Assembly (NCBI GenBank): GCA_002842435.1
Contig: PHCX01000006.1
Location: 434,001-498,000, forward strand
Length of the DNA stretch: 64,000 bases
Source: Betaproteobacteria bacterium HGW-Betaproteobacteria-1
GTDB lineage: Bacteria; Pseudomonadota; Gammaproteobacteria; Burkholderiales; Methylophilaceae
Reading direction: 5' to 3'
The position numbers and the translations under genes were made by a program. Positions 1-9,227 of the stretch are shown in pieces. Position 1 is the stretch's first letter, and each line of letters opens with the position of its first letter. Under the pieces are notes generated by a model. The model was not told the origin of the DNA. It did no database searches and saw only the letters and a list, made by a program, of their open reading frames with translations.

Positions 1-1639
1 TGCGCATCGCCTTCACCGTTTCGCGCGAAATGATGTTGGCGCCAATGGCCGCCTGCACGGCGACATCGAACATCTGGCGCGGGATCAGCTCGCGCATCTT
101 GGCGCATAACTGGCGGCCACGATAAACGCTGTTGGCACGGTGCACAATCAGCGACAAGGCATCGACCCGCTCGCCGTTGACCATGATATCCAGCTTCACC
201 AAATCGGCGGCGCGAAATTCGAGGAACTCATAATCCATGGAAGCGTAACCGCGCGAAACGGACTTCAGTTTATCAAAGAAATCGAGTACCACTTCGTTCA
301 ACGGCAGTTCGTAAGTCAGCATGACCTGGCGGCCCATGTACTGCATGTTGCGCTGTATGCCGCGCTTGCCGGTACACAAGGTCATCACCGGGCCGACGTA
401 ATCCTGCGGCATCAGCAAATTCACCTTGATGATGGGTTCGCGAATCTCCTCGATACGCGAAGGCTCAGGCAGACGCGACGGGTTCTCGATCTGGACCACT
501 TCACCGGATTTGAGCAGCAGCTCGTATACCACGGTCGGTGCCGTGGTAATCAGATCCATATCGTATTCGCGTTCGAGCCGCTCCTGCACGATTTCCATGT
601 GCAAAAGGCCGAGGAAACCACAGCGGAAACCGAAACCCAGCGCAGTCGAGTTTTCCGGCTCGAATTGCAGGGAGGCGTCATTCAGACGTAGCTTTTCGAG
701 CGCGGTACGCAATGCTTCAAACTGGTTGGACTCCACCGGATAGAGCCCGGCAAACACCTGCGGCTGCACTTCCTTGAAGCCCGGCAAGGGTTCGGCTGCC
801 TGACGACCATCCAGCGTCACGGTATCACCCACCTTGGCGGCAGTCAGCTCCTTGATACCGGCGATAACAAAACCGACCTCGCCAGCAGAAAGTGAATCAC
901 GCGACAGGGCCTTGGGAGTAAATACCCCGACCTGCTCACAAAGATGCACCGCCCTGGTTGCCATCATGCGAATCTTGTCCTTGGGACGCAGCACGCCGTC
1001 GACGACGCGCACCAGCATGATGACACCGACATAGTTGTCAAACCAGGAATCGATGATCAGCGCTTTCAGCGGTGCTTCCGGATCGCCCTTGGGCGGCGGG
1101 ATCTTGGCAACGACTGCTTCCAGCACATCCTCCACGCCTTCGCCGGTCTTCGCCGAGCAACGCACGGCATCCCTGGCGTCGATGCCGATGACATCCTCGA
1201 TTTCCTGGATGACCCGATCAGGGTCGGCCGAAGGCAGGTCGATCTTGTTCAGCACGGCGGCAACCTCGACCCCGAGATCAATCGCCGTATAACAGTTGGC
1301 CACGCTCTGCGCTTCTACGCCCTGAGAAGCGTCCACGACCAGCAGCGCGCCCTCGCAGGCAGAAAGAGAACGACTGACTTCATAGGAGAAGTCGACGTGC
1401 CCCGGTGTGTCGATCAGGTTCAACTGATACAGCTGACCGTCACGCGCCTTGTACTGTAGCGAAGCCGTTTGTGCCTTGATGGTAATACCGCGTTCGCGCT
1501 CAAGATCCATGGAATCCAGCACCTGCGCTTCCATTTCACGGTCAGACAAGCCGCCGCACATCTGGATGATGCGGTCAGCCAGCGTAGACTTGCCATGGTC
1601 GATATGGGCGATGATGGAAAAATTGCGGATGTTTTTCAT
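1..1639 (-). CDS. lepA: Elongation factor 4 (LepA), 3' end cut by window edge
   Basis: Ribosome-associated translational GTPase that acts on stalled or mis-translocated ribosomes in the cytoplasm. The minus-strand reading frame opens with [19 protein letters not shown], so the GTPase P-loop (AHIDHGKST) lies at the extreme N-terminus as in all LepA proteins. Further in are the switch motif RERGITI, the G3 motif DTPGHVDF and the G4 motif NKIDLP. About 546 codons are present; the family is close to 600 residues, so roughly the last 50 residues (the LepA-specific C-terminal domain) lie outside the window. The gene follows mucD on the same strand after a hairpin, in the common rpoE-rse-mucD-lepA order. 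Confidence 0.96.
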   Translation of the reverse strand, partial: MKNIRNFSIIAHIDHGKSTLADRIIQMCGGLSDREMEAQVLDSMDLERERGITIKAQTASLQYKARDGQLYQLNLIDTPGHVDFSYEVSRSLSACEGALLVVDASQGVEAQSVANCYTAIDLGVEVAAVLNKIDLPSADPDRVIQEIEDVIGIDARDAVRCSAKTGEGVEDVLEAVVAKIPPPKGDPEAPLKALIIDSWFDNYVGVIMLVRVVDGVLRPKDKIRMMATRAVHLCEQVGVFTPKALSRDSLSAGEVGFVIAGIKELTAAKVGDTVTLDGRQAAEPLPGFKEVQPQVFAGLYPVESNQFEALRTALEKLRLNDASLQFEPENSTALGFGFRCGFLGLLHMEIVQERLEREYDMDLITTAPTVVYELLLKSGEVVQIENPSRLPEPSRIEEIREPIIKVNLLMPQDYVGPVMTLCTGKRGIQRNMQYMGRQVMLTYELPLNEVVLDFFDKLKSVSRGYASMDYEFLEFRAADLVKLDIMVNGERVDALSLIVHRANSVYRGRQLCAKMRELIPRQMFDVAVQAAIGANIISRETVKAMR

Positions 1640-1674
1640 AAAGTGCTGACGCTAAGGATACCGATATAAAACCA

Positions 1675-1704
1675 ACAAGAAGGGCGCCTGAGCGCCCTTC
1701 TTGT
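1675..1704 (-). terminator. Hairpin between mucD and lepA
   Basis: A perfect 13-bp stem (arms 1675-1687 and 1692-1704) with a 4-base loop CTGA sits 60 bp after the mucD stop. On the minus strand the right arm is followed by a weak T-rich stretch (TGGTTTTAT), so it may terminate or attenuate transcription between mucD and lepA. Termination is inferred from structure only. Confidence 0.55.
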
Positions 1705-1764
1705 CAATTGGCCATTTGAATGCCCTGATTTTACAGCATTCGCATCACTAACGCACCATGCATG

Positions 1765-3198
1765 CTACTTCGCAGCCCCTATCTTGACTGGCACATAGAG
1801 CGTATTTCCGTCACGCAGAACCAGCAGGGCAACCGTCTTGCCTGCAGGGATTGCAGCCAGTTGCTGATCAAACTGTTCCAGACTCTGCACCTCGCTATTG
1901 TTCAGACCAAGGATGACATCGCCACGACGGATACCGGCCTGCGCGGCAGGCGCCTGCGATTCGACTACCAGCAAGCCGTTGCTGCCGTTGATCTTCTTCT
2001 TTTGCTGCGGTGTCAGGTCGCGCAATATCAGGCCGAGACGGTTGGCTTCGGTCTTGGCTGGGGCCTTTGAGCTCACCACGACTTCATCCTTCTCGGTGGG
2101 CATTTCACCCAGCGTAATGCTCAGATTGCGGGTATTGCCCTTGCGCAGGATTTCCACCGGCACCTGCTTGCCCGGTTTGGTTGCACCAACGACCCGGGGC
2201 AAGTCGGAAGAAGTCTCGATCGGCTTGTTGTCGAACTTGAGAATCACATCACCGGGCTCAAGACCGCCTTTCTCGGCAGGACTGCCCTTCTCCACATTGG
2301 AAACCAGCGCACCGTTGGTACTTTTCATGCCAAACGATTCTGCCAGCTCCTTGCTGATTTCCTGGATGCCGATACCGAGCCAGCCACGCGAGACTTTGCC
2401 GCTCGCTCGCAATTGATCCGAAATTTCCATGGCAACGTCGATAGGAATCGCGAAGGACAGACCCATGTAACCGCCGGTGCGGCTGTAGATCTGGGAATTG
2501 ATGCCGACCACTTCACCCTTGAGATTGAACAGCGGGCCACCCGAGTTTCCCGGATTGATCGCCACGTCGGTCTGAATGAAAGGCACGAAGTTCTCCTGCG
2601 GCAACGCACGCCCCTTGGCGCTGACAACACCTGCCGTCAGCGTGCTTTCCAGCCCGAATGGCGAACCGATCGCCACCACCCATTCGCCGACCTTGAGTTG
2701 CTCCGGATTGCCTATGGTGACCTTGGGCAGGCCGCTGGCTTCGATCTTGAGCAGCGCTACATCCGTGCGCGCATCGGCGCCAATGATCTTGGCGGAAAAT
2801 TCACGCTTGTCATTGAGCTTGACCACCACCTCGGAAGCATCGCGGATGACGTGCGCATTGGTCATGATGTAGCCGTCGCTGCTGATAATGAAACCGGAGC
2901 CCAGTGACTGCGACTTGTATTCCTGCTGCGGGCCACCGCCCCCTCCCGGCACGCCGGGCATGGGAATACCAAAGCGGCGGAACAATTCGGCCAGCGCCTC
3001 GTCATTCGGCATGCCGGCAAAAGGCGAGCCATTGCCCTGCACCACCTGCGTAATACTGATATTGACGACAGCCGGACCCTGCTTTTCGGCCAGCTGTGTG
3101 AAATCCGGAAGCTGATAGGCCTGGGCGTTACCGGCAACGGCCAGATTACCCATCATGGCCAGGCACAGTGCAGAAATCGCAATCACTTTTTTGATCAT
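1765..3198 (-). CDS. mucD: Periplasmic serine protease MucD/DegP (Do family)
   Basis: Periplasmic HtrA-family protease and chaperone that degrades misfolded envelope proteins. The 477-residue product starts with a Sec signal peptide (MIKKVIAISALCLAMMG, cleavage near AQA-YQ). A trypsin-like domain follows with the triad His116 (TNAHVI), Asp146 (RTDVALL) and Ser219 (PGNSGGP). Two PDZ domains occupy about 270-360 and 385-475, which matches DegP/DegQ/MucD architecture. A glycine-rich loop (PGGGGGP) lies before the protease core. It is the last gene of the rpoE-rseABC cluster and follows rseC with no gap, as mucD does in pseudomonads, so it is probably a sigma-E target. Confidence 0.95.
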   Translation of the reverse strand: MIKKVIAISALCLAMMGNLAVAGNAQAYQLPDFTQLAEKQGPAVVNISITQVVQGNGSPFAGMPNDEALAELFRRFGIPMPGVPGGGGGPQQEYKSQSLGSGFIISSDGYIMTNAHVIRDASEVVVKLNDKREFSAKIIGADARTDVALLKIEASGLPKVTIGNPEQLKVGEWVVAIGSPFGLESTLTAGVVSAKGRALPQENFVPFIQTDVAINPGNSGGPLFNLKGEVVGINSQIYSRTGGYMGLSFAIPIDVAMEISDQLRASGKVSRGWLGIGIQEISKELAESFGMKSTNGALVSNVEKGSPAEKGGLEPGDVILKFDNKPIETSSDLPRVVGATKPGKQVPVEILRKGNTRNLSITLGEMPTEKDEVVVSSKAPAKTEANRLGLILRDLTPQQKKKINGSNGLLVVESQAPAAQAGIRRGDVILGLNNSEVQSLEQFDQQLAAIPAGKTVALLVLRDGNTLYVPVKIGAAK

Positions 3199-3684
3199 CT
3201 ATTCACCTCGTTCACACTTTAAATTCACTACAGTTTGATTATCTGTCCGCAGAATGACCGGTTGATGGCTGGGATTCCAGCTTTGTCCTGCCGCATGGCC
3301 CTTCAGCCAGAGCAGGCTGAGCACGAGGCCGACAGCGGCACCGATGACGGCATAAGTATCCTTCTGAATTGCACTCGCGCCGGCAGGCAGAAAAGCCATG
3401 GCGAGCAAGGCACCCGTCAGCAGAGCCAGCAAGGGCATGCCATAAATCTTCATGGAGCCCTTGAGCAAGGCCTGCTCATCGACACCGACAATGACCGTAT
3501 CACCGACTTTGGCGCCTATGTTGTTGCTAGCAATAAACTCGCTCTTGTGGTTGAACAACTTGCCCCAAAGCGAAATACCGCACCCCCTGGATTTTCCGCA
3601 AAGACCGCAAGGCTTCTTGCGTACGATCTCCAGCATGGCGTCATCACCGCTGACGCTAACGACAATTGCGTGTTCTTCTATCAT
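3199..3684 (-). CDS. rseC: RseC/MucC family inner-membrane protein
   Basis: Small inner-membrane protein of the RseC/MucC family, associated with sigma-E control and, in enterobacteria, with reducing SoxR. The N-terminal cytoplasmic part carries the family's cysteine cluster (CGLCGKSRGCG, about residues 27-37). It is followed by a beta-rich segment and two membrane helices (about 86-105 and 112-130). An in-frame upstream Met at 3723 would overlap the rseB end; the start at 3684 (MIEEHAIVV) fits the family and lies 13 bp after rseB. The product is about 161 residues. Confidence 0.9.
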   Translation of the reverse strand: MIEEHAIVVSVSGDDAMLEIVRKKPCGLCGKSRGCGISLWGKLFNHKSEFIASNNIGAKVGDTVIVGVDEQALLKGSMKIYGMPLLALLTGALLAMAFLPAGASAIQKDTYAVIGAAVGLVLSLLWLKGHAAGQSWNPSHQPVILRTDNQTVVNLKCERGE

Positions 3685-3697
3685 TGGGAAAATTCTG

Positions 3698-4663
3698 TTA
3701 CTTGAAATGAACCGAATTGGCAATCTGAGCTACGGTTGCCTGTGGTACTTCGCCGACCACGACAATCTGGTGGCCGTGATTGACATTGGCATAAAAGTTG
3801 GTTGGCCCGACAGTGGTCTGCCCGACCTTGGGTCTTGCGCCCTTGACCAGCGGCTCAATGAACAAGGATACCGAAGACAGCCCATCCGAGAATATCAGTT
3901 GATTCACTGCCGTCTTTTTGCCCGGCACCATGCGCTTGATATGGTCGATCTGCCTGTATCCGGGAGGCAGCTGTTCCAGATTCCAGTCCTGAGGACTCTC
4001 TGCCAAGCCGGCAGGCACTTCCTCCTCCATGACATACGGCTTGCCAGGATCGACATGGGGTTTGAACCACTCCATGTCGCTCATATTAAGCAAATTGAGC
4101 TGATTGAACGCAATCTGCTCAATCACCTCACTCTGCTGGTTCAAGGTTGTCGCCTTCAGCAAGAGGCCAAACTCCTTGTCCGTCAGTAGCCTGTAGCCAT
4201 AGCGGTAATCATCACGCGGTTCAAGCAGCACAATGACACCCTCTCTGCCAGCTACGCGCTCCTGTCCGGTGACCTTCGCCTTGTAGCTGGCCTTGACCAG
4301 CTCCAGATTGACTGGCAGCAAAGCCGGGAAAAGATTCTTGCCGCGACGCTTCTCGATCACGACCTTCTCATTGCGCGGACTGAAGATGACGATATCACTG
4401 CCCTGACTCAGCAATTCCTGCGGCAAACCATCCAGCATGACAATGCGGGAATACTCGCCCTGTCCGGCGTTCATATGGGTGATTTCGATCGAGCGACTGT
4501 TCGTGCCCGACTGATACATGAAAATACCCTTATAACTCAGATCCCTTGCTGCATGGGCAGCCTTGTCCAGCAACATCCAAGGATCCTGCTGCGTTGTATC
4601 ATCAGCCAGGGCCAAAGAAAAATGGCCTGCCAACAGGCAAGCCAGTAACCACTTTACGATCAC
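3698..4663 (-). CDS. rseB: Sigma-E regulatory protein RseB/MucB
   Basis: Periplasmic protein that binds the RseA periplasmic domain and shields it from DegS until mislocalised lipopolysaccharide or lipoprotein is sensed. The start is taken as GTG at 4663, overlapping the rseA stop (GTGA), which gives 321 residues, close to the usual 318. The open frame continues upstream to 4864 but that part is only the shadow of rseA. A signal peptide (VKWLLACLLAGHFSLALA) precedes the LolA-like domain (about 25-200) and the C-terminal MucB/RseB domain (about 215-320). It is translationally coupled to rseA. Confidence 0.93.
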   Translation of the reverse strand: MIVKWLLACLLAGHFSLALADDTTQQDPWMLLDKAAHAARDLSYKGIFMYQSGTNSRSIEITHMNAGQGEYSRIVMLDGLPQELLSQGSDIVIFSPRNEKVVIEKRRGKNLFPALLPVNLELVKASYKAKVTGQERVAGREGVIVLLEPRDDYRYGYRLLTDKEFGLLLKATTLNQQSEVIEQIAFNQLNLLNMSDMEWFKPHVDPGKPYVMEEEVPAGLAESPQDWNLEQLPPGYRQIDHIKRMVPGKKTAVNQLIFSDGLSSVSLFIEPLVKGARPKVGQTTVGPTNFYANVNHGHQIVVVGEVPQATVAQIANSVHFK

Positions 4664-5124
4664 TTCGCGCGCTCCGTATAGGCGGCGGATTGTATGTAAT
4701 AGGCGGCACTGCTGGGCACCACAGATTGATGTGCCTGCAGATATTCGGCCGGCAGACTCTGTGCAATCTCCATCGGCAGGATATCTTCGGCCTGCTGTGG
4801 CTGCTGCTGCAGCACGATCATGCCGACGAACATCACTGCCGCCACCGAGGCGGCAACCGACCACAGCCGGGAAGATTTCACGGGCTCCAGTGCCGGTTTT
4901 GCATTTCTGGGCGCAAGCACTGCGGGCTCTGCATCAATCTGCTGCATGATGCGTTTGCGCAGATCTTGTTTGAAAGTCGGACTTCCACGCATGGCATCGC
5001 CTATCAGATGATAGGTCATCCAACATTCGCGACTTTCGCCTTCAGCCTTGAGCGCCGTATAAAGGTATTCCGCCTCTTGCAGCGAAATCTCATCATCTAT
5101 CAGCGCTGAAATCTGGTCTTTCAT
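4660..5124 (-). CDS. rseA: Anti-sigma-E factor RseA/MucA
   Basis: Single-pass inner-membrane anti-sigma factor that holds RpoE inactive until it is cleaved by DegS and RseP. The 154 residues begin MKDQISALIDDEIS, the typical RseA N-terminus that clamps sigma region 4. One membrane helix (LWSVAASVAAVMFVGMIVL, about 90-108) is followed by a short periplasmic tail of about 45 residues that binds RseB. It lies 29 bp downstream of rpoE and overlaps rseB. Confidence 0.93.
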   Translation of the reverse strand: MKDQISALIDDEISLQEAEYLYTALKAEGESRECWMTYHLIGDAMRGSPTFKQDLRKRIMQQIDAEPAVLAPRNAKPALEPVKSSRLWSVAASVAAVMFVGMIVLQQQPQQAEDILPMEIAQSLPAEYLQAHQSVVPSSAAYYIQSAAYTERAK

Positions 5125-5153
5125 GTAGTTCTCCTGCTAAATTAAGCGCCGGC

Positions 5154-5771
5154 TTACCAGCGTTTATCCTGTGGGGTATCGAGCAATGGACGCAACTTTT
5201 GCGCAATCGTCTCGCGTGCCCTGAAAATACGGGAACGCACGGTGCCAATCGGGCAATCCATCAGTGTCGCAATCTCTTCGTAACTCAAGCCTTCGATTTC
5301 ACGCAAGGTAATCGCAGTGCGCAATTCTTCAGGCAGGCCCTCCACCGTGTCATTGACCGTCTGTGCAATTTCCTTGGTCATCAGCTCGGTCTCCGGTGTT
5401 TCCATCGTACGCAGTTCACCTGCGTCCTCGAAGTTTTCAGCATCTTCGATTTCGATATCGTTGCTGATCTGAGGTCTGCGTCCCATGGAAACCAGGTAAT
5501 TCTTGGCAGTGTTGATACCAATTCTATACAGCCAGGTATAAAAGGCACTGTCACCGCGGAAATTGGGCAAGGCGCGATAAGCCTTGATGAAAGACTCCTG
5601 CACCACATCCTCGATTTCCGCCTGATCACGAATCAATCTGGAAAGCAGGCGGCCCAGCTTGCGCTGGTATTTATCCACCAACATACCGAAGGCCTGCTTG
5701 TCGCCGCGCTGTGCGCGCTCAACCAGTTCCTGATCGATTTCACGGTTGCCAGCTGTGGGGTTGGAACCCAT
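5154..5771 (-). CDS. rpoE: RNA polymerase sigma-E factor RpoE/AlgU
   Basis: Extracytoplasmic-function sigma factor for envelope stress. The frame is open from 5882, but a start at 5771 (MGSNPTAGNREIDQELVER) gives about 205 residues, near the family length, and is preceded by AAGGAG about ten bases upstream. Region 2 contains DKYQRKLGRLLSRLIRD, VVQESFIKAYRALP and FYTWLYRIGINTAKN. Region 4 contains LPEELRTAITLREIEGLSYEEIA and a helix-turn-helix (PIGTVRSRIFRARE). It leads the rpoE-rseA-rseB-rseC-mucD operon and is divergent from nadB, an arrangement shared with enterobacteria. Confidence 0.96.
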   Translation of the reverse strand: MGSNPTAGNREIDQELVERAQRGDKQAFGMLVDKYQRKLGRLLSRLIRDQAEIEDVVQESFIKAYRALPNFRGDSAFYTWLYRIGINTAKNYLVSMGRRPQISNDIEIEDAENFEDAGELRTMETPETELMTKEIAQTVNDTVEGLPEELRTAITLREIEGLSYEEIATLMDCPIGTVRSRIFRARETIAQKLRPLLDTPQDKRW

Positions 5772-5927
5772 AGAGGCTTTGCTCCTTGTTAGCACTTTTT
5801 CAACTGTCGGAGTATACCCTTGCATCGTTGTATCAACGAAACTCAGCTGTGAAAATTCTTGCAGTTTCTTCGTGTTCAACATTCATTTTCTCCCAGGCTC
5901 AAGACAAATCAATTGCTAGCTTGTCAC

Positions 5928-5956
5928 TAGAGACAGCGCTAAACTCGCATTAGTTC
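5928..5956 (-). promoter_or_regulatory. Candidate sigma-E-type promoter for rpoE
   Basis: On the minus strand a -35-like TGAACTA (core GAACTA at 5951-5956) is followed after 17 bases by TCTCTA (5928-5933). This resembles the GAACTT and TCTGA elements recognised by RpoE. It lies about 160 bp upstream of the rpoE start, as expected for autoregulation. The match is partial and no start site is known. Confidence 0.35.
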
Positions 5957-5988
5957 ATCCTAACGACCTGTCAGAGATATACGAATCC

Positions 5989-7605
5989 ATGCGCGAATAC
6001 GACGTACTCATCATAGGCAGCGGACTTGCCGGCTTGACCCTCGCACTCAAGGTGGCTACCGATAAAAAAGTCTGCCTGGTCAGCAAACGCGGCATCAACG
6101 ACAGCTCAAGCAACTGGGCGCAAGGCGGCATAGCGGCAGTGCTGGCCAGCGATGATTCCATCGAAGCGCACATTCAGGACACCTTGACCGCAGGAGCAGG
6201 CCTCTGCGATGCCGAGGTGACCCGCCTGGTTGCCGAGCATGGACGGGAGACCGTTGAATGGTTGATTGCCGAAGGCGTACCTTTCACCCGTGAAGAGGAT
6301 GATAGCGGCTTCCATCTGACACGCGAAGGCGGCCACAGCCACCGGCGCATCATCCACGCTGCCGATGCCACCGGCCATGCGGTACAGAAAACCCTGGCGG
6401 AGAAGGTCAAGGAACATCCGAACATCGACCTGATGGAGGACCATATCGCCGTCGACCTCATCACCGCAAGAAAAGTCGGCATCGAAGGCGGCAAATGTCT
6501 GGGCGCCTATGTGCTCGACAACACTAGCGGTAAAGTGCTGACCATAGGCGCGCAGCATACCGTGCTTGCCACCGGCGGCACCGGCAAGGTCTATCTGTAT
6601 ACCACCAATCCCGACGTTGCCACCGGCGACGGCATTGCCATGGCTTGGCGTGCGGGTTGTCGTGTCGCCAATATGGAATTCATCCAGTTCCACCCGACCT
6701 GCCTCTACCACCCACTGGCAAAATCCTTTTTGATTACCGAAGCTGTACGCGGCGAAGGCGGCCTGCTCAAGCTGCCGGACGGCACACGCTTCATGCAGGA
6801 ACACGATGAGCGCGCAGAGCTGGCACCACGCGACATCGTCGCCCGCGCCATCGACTTCGAGATGAAAAAGCGCGGTATCGATTGTGTCTATCTGGACATT
6901 TCGCACCAGCCGGCGGATTTCGTGCTGTCGCACTTCCCTACCATCTACCGGCGCTGCATGGAGCTCGGCATCGACATCACCAAGGAACCGATTCCCGTGG
7001 TGCCAGCAGCTCATTACAGCTGCGGCGGCATCATGACCGATCATATCGGGCGTACCGACCTGCCCGGCCTCTATGCCATCGGCGAGACCGCCTGCACCGG
7101 CCTGCACGGCGCCAATCGCCTGGCCAGCAACTCACTGCTCGAATGTCTGGTTTTTGGCCAAGCGGCAGCCGAGGACATCCTGGCGCAGCCCCCGAAAACG
7201 ATACCGGAACTACCCTACTGGGATGAAAGCCGGGTGACGGATGCAGATGAGGAAATCATCATCACGCACAACTGGAACGAACTGCGCCGTTTCATGTGGA
7301 ATTATGTCGGCATCGTCCGCACCAACAAACGCCTCGCACGTGCCCTGCACCGCATTCACATGCTGCGCGACGAAGTACACGAGTTCTACAGCAACTTCCG
7401 CATCAGCAACGATCTGATTGAATTGAGAAATCTGCTGCAGGTCGCCGAGCTGATCGTGAAAAGCGCGATGGAGCGCCATGAAAGCCGCGGCCTGCACTAC
7501 AGCAAGGACTATCCGGACATGCTACCGGATGCTGTGCCGACCGTGCTGGAGCCATCAAACTATTACAGCCTGCTCGACCGTCATCACGGCCATCACCATC
7601 ACTGA
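5989..7605 (+). CDS. nadB: L-aspartate oxidase NadB
   Basis: FAD enzyme that oxidises L-aspartate to iminoaspartate, the first step of de novo NAD synthesis, working with quinolinate synthase NadA (not in the window). The 538 residues begin with the dinucleotide-binding motif ([16 protein letters not shown]). The succinate dehydrogenase/fumarate reductase-type domain carries [22 protein letters not shown] and HYSCGGI, and a C-terminal helical domain runs from about 430. Length and motifs match E. coli NadB (540). The C-terminus ends in a His-rich tail (HHGHHHH), which is unusual and may bind metal. It is divergent from rpoE. Confidence 0.97.
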   Translation: MREYDVLIIGSGLAGLTLALKVATDKKVCLVSKRGINDSSSNWAQGGIAAVLASDDSIEAHIQDTLTAGAGLCDAEVTRLVAEHGRETVEWLIAEGVPFTREEDDSGFHLTREGGHSHRRIIHAADATGHAVQKTLAEKVKEHPNIDLMEDHIAVDLITARKVGIEGGKCLGAYVLDNTSGKVLTIGAQHTVLATGGTGKVYLYTTNPDVATGDGIAMAWRAGCRVANMEFIQFHPTCLYHPLAKSFLITEAVRGEGGLLKLPDGTRFMQEHDERAELAPRDIVARAIDFEMKKRGIDCVYLDISHQPADFVLSHFPTIYRRCMELGIDITKEPIPVVPAAHYSCGGIMTDHIGRTDLPGLYAIGETACTGLHGANRLASNSLLECLVFGQAAAEDILAQPPKTIPELPYWDESRVTDADEEIIITHNWNELRRFMWNYVGIVRTNKRLARALHRIHMLRDEVHEFYSNFRISNDLIELRNLLQVAELIVKSAMERHESRGLHYSKDYPDMLPDAVPTVLEPSNYYSLLDRHHGHHHH

Positions 7606-7626
7606 AGCTGATACGCTGACATCTTG

Positions 7627-8397
7627 TCAGCACAAGCGCGTAGCGGGATCCTGCCGGTAAAAGCTGGCAAGCTGGTCATAAACCTCAGGATATTGCTGCA
7701 GCAACACTTTCGGCGTTTCGAAAAACACCTCACTTAACACAGCAAAGAATTCGGCAGGATTCTCCGCCGCATAGGGGTCAATCCCAGTTTCTGTACCTGC
7801 TTGCACACTGCCGCATAAATCTTCATATGCCCGGCTGAATGCCTGTGCCCAGGCTGCAGAAGACATGCCACGATGCAATGGCGGATAGCCATCCGCCTGA
7901 CCGTTCAACATATCCAGCTTGTGCGCGAACTCGTGTATCACCACATTGACGCCATCGAGATTGCCGGAACGCTGCGCATCCGCGGCAGAGAGGATCACCG
8001 GGCCGCGCTCCCAGGACTCCCCTATCATGATGTCGCGCGTGACGTGCACCACACCGGCTTCATCCATGTAGCGATGCTCCGGCACGAACTCATTCGGATA
8101 GACGATCACCGAGACCCAACCGGCATAATAATCCAGCCCCAGATTCAGTATCGGCAGGCAGGCCTGTGCCGCTATCTTCAGCCGGACATCCTGCTGCAGA
8201 TAATGTCCGGCAGCGGCCGTCACGTCCTTGAGGTATAGAAACAGGGTCGCCAGTTTGCGCAGGCGTCCCAGTTCATCCGGCGACAGGCCATTCATCAGCG
8301 GCAGGGCTGCGATAGTGGATTCCCAGGCATCCGTCGGCAAGGCATGGCATCGCAGAATTCGATTGTGGCGCCACTCCGTGAAAGCCTGCCAGATCAT
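7627..8397 (-). CDS. mtfA: Zinc-dependent peptidase MtfA (M90 family)
   Basis: Cytosolic zinc metallopeptidase related to E. coli MtfA, which binds the glucose repressor Mlc and has aminopeptidase activity. The 256 residues contain the HEFAH zinc signature (HExxH) at about 155-159, followed by KLDMLNG and the downstream NPAEFFAVLSEVFFE, whose acidic residue completes the site. E. coli MtfA has 265 residues. The start at 8397 has AAGGA seven bases upstream. It lies 50 bp after hvfC on the same strand, so it may be co-transcribed with the hvf genes; no functional tie is established. Confidence 0.88.
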   Translation of the reverse strand: MIWQAFTEWRHNRILRCHALPTDAWESTIAALPLMNGLSPDELGRLRKLATLFLYLKDVTAAAGHYLQQDVRLKIAAQACLPILNLGLDYYAGWVSVIVYPNEFVPEHRYMDEAGVVHVTRDIMIGESWERGPVILSAADAQRSGNLDGVNVVIHEFAHKLDMLNGQADGYPPLHRGMSSAAWAQAFSRAYEDLCGSVQAGTETGIDPYAAENPAEFFAVLSEVFFETPKVLLQQYPEVYDQLASFYRQDPATRLC

Positions 8398-8447
8398 CCG
8401 GTTTCCTTGGTTACCTGCTCAGTTGATTTAATACGAAAGCCGATGAC

Positions 8448-9227
8448 TCAGTCGTCAAACACACCGAGTATCACGCCTTGCTGTCTCAGGTCTTCCAGCA
8501 TTGCCCGGCCGAATTTCATCATGGCTTCAGGATCCGGATGCCTGATTTCCTCTGTGATCTGCTGCAGTGCCTGACGGCCGGTCAGGTCATGTGCTTGCAA
8601 CAGGCTGAGCAGGCGGGCAGTCAGCGCATTCAACTCGATAAAGCGCACCTGGTCATCCGCATCCCTGAACACGAGCAGGTTGACTGCCTGCTGCAGGGGC
8701 AGTTTAGGTTTGAAGCGTGGCGAAATGACCTGCACCGGATAATCGTAACTCAACAGCGCCATGGCGGTAGCCAGCACAGGCATGCCAGTCAGCAGGTCGC
8801 CATGGACATCAATGCGGCTCCAGTCGTTATCCGGTTCTGCCGCCGAAACGGCTAGCTCGATCCATTCGTAATGGGCAAGATTATTCAAATAGCCAGGTAG
8901 TTGTGGAATATCCGCAAACTGATGAGCCCGGCCAAGAAAAGCCAGGAACTCTTCAGGAATCTGCCTGAACAGTGGACTGTGCGACTGGTGATGGGCAAAA
9001 AAGCCACGTACCAGCTTGTGCCACAGGCGTTTACCCAGCACCTTCTTGCACACCGGGAAACACCCTGCCAATGAAGATTCGAGATTGTTATAGACGATTT
9101 CCCGGTAGACCCGCATACGGTTGGCAGCGACCCGTGCCGGCTTCGTGATGTTTTTCGGGTCACGGATGTGGCCGGTGAACTGCAGTTGATACTGCTGGAA
9201 TGCAGGTAAACCGGTCGGCACAGTCAT
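8448..9227 (-). CDS. hvfC: HvfC/BufC-family RiPP maturation partner (DUF2063)
   Basis: Partner protein of a DUF692 (MNIO) iron enzyme. In characterised HvfBC, BufBC and MbnBC pairs it presents the precursor peptide to the maturase. The 259 residues start with FQQYQLQFTGHIRDP and PARVAANRMRVYREIVYNN, typical of the N-terminal DUF2063 domain (about 10-110: putative DNA-binding fold, used here for peptide binding). A mixed alpha/beta C-terminal domain runs from about 130 to 250. Its ATG overlaps the hvfB stop by four bases (ATGA), so the two are translationally coupled. The name is given by family and context. Confidence 0.85.
   Translation of the reverse strand: MTVPTGLPAFQQYQLQFTGHIRDPKNITKPARVAANRMRVYREIVYNNLESSLAGCFPVCKKVLGKRLWHKLVRGFFAHHQSHSPLFRQIPEEFLAFLGRAHQFADIPQLPGYLNNLAHYEWIELAVSAAEPDNDWSRIDVHGDLLTGMPVLATAMALLSYDYPVQVISPRFKPKLPLQQAVNLLVFRDADDQVRFIELNALTARLLSLLQAHDLTGRQALQQITEEIRHPDPEAMMKFGRAMLEDLRQQGVILGVFDD

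Noticed and set aside
4664..4864. N-terminal extension of the RseB reading frame
   Set aside because: The extra 67 codons overlap rseA in another frame and lack a signal peptide; the GTG at 4663 coupled to the rseA stop fits the family length.
5772..5882. N-terminal extension of RpoE to 5882
   Set aside because: Sigma-E proteins are about 190-205 residues; the ATG at 5771 has AAGGAG at good spacing, whereas the extension has no family similarity.
6106..7107. Long opposite-strand open frames inside nadB
   Set aside because: They are shadows of the nadB codon pattern; they carry no recognisable domain or ribosome binding site.
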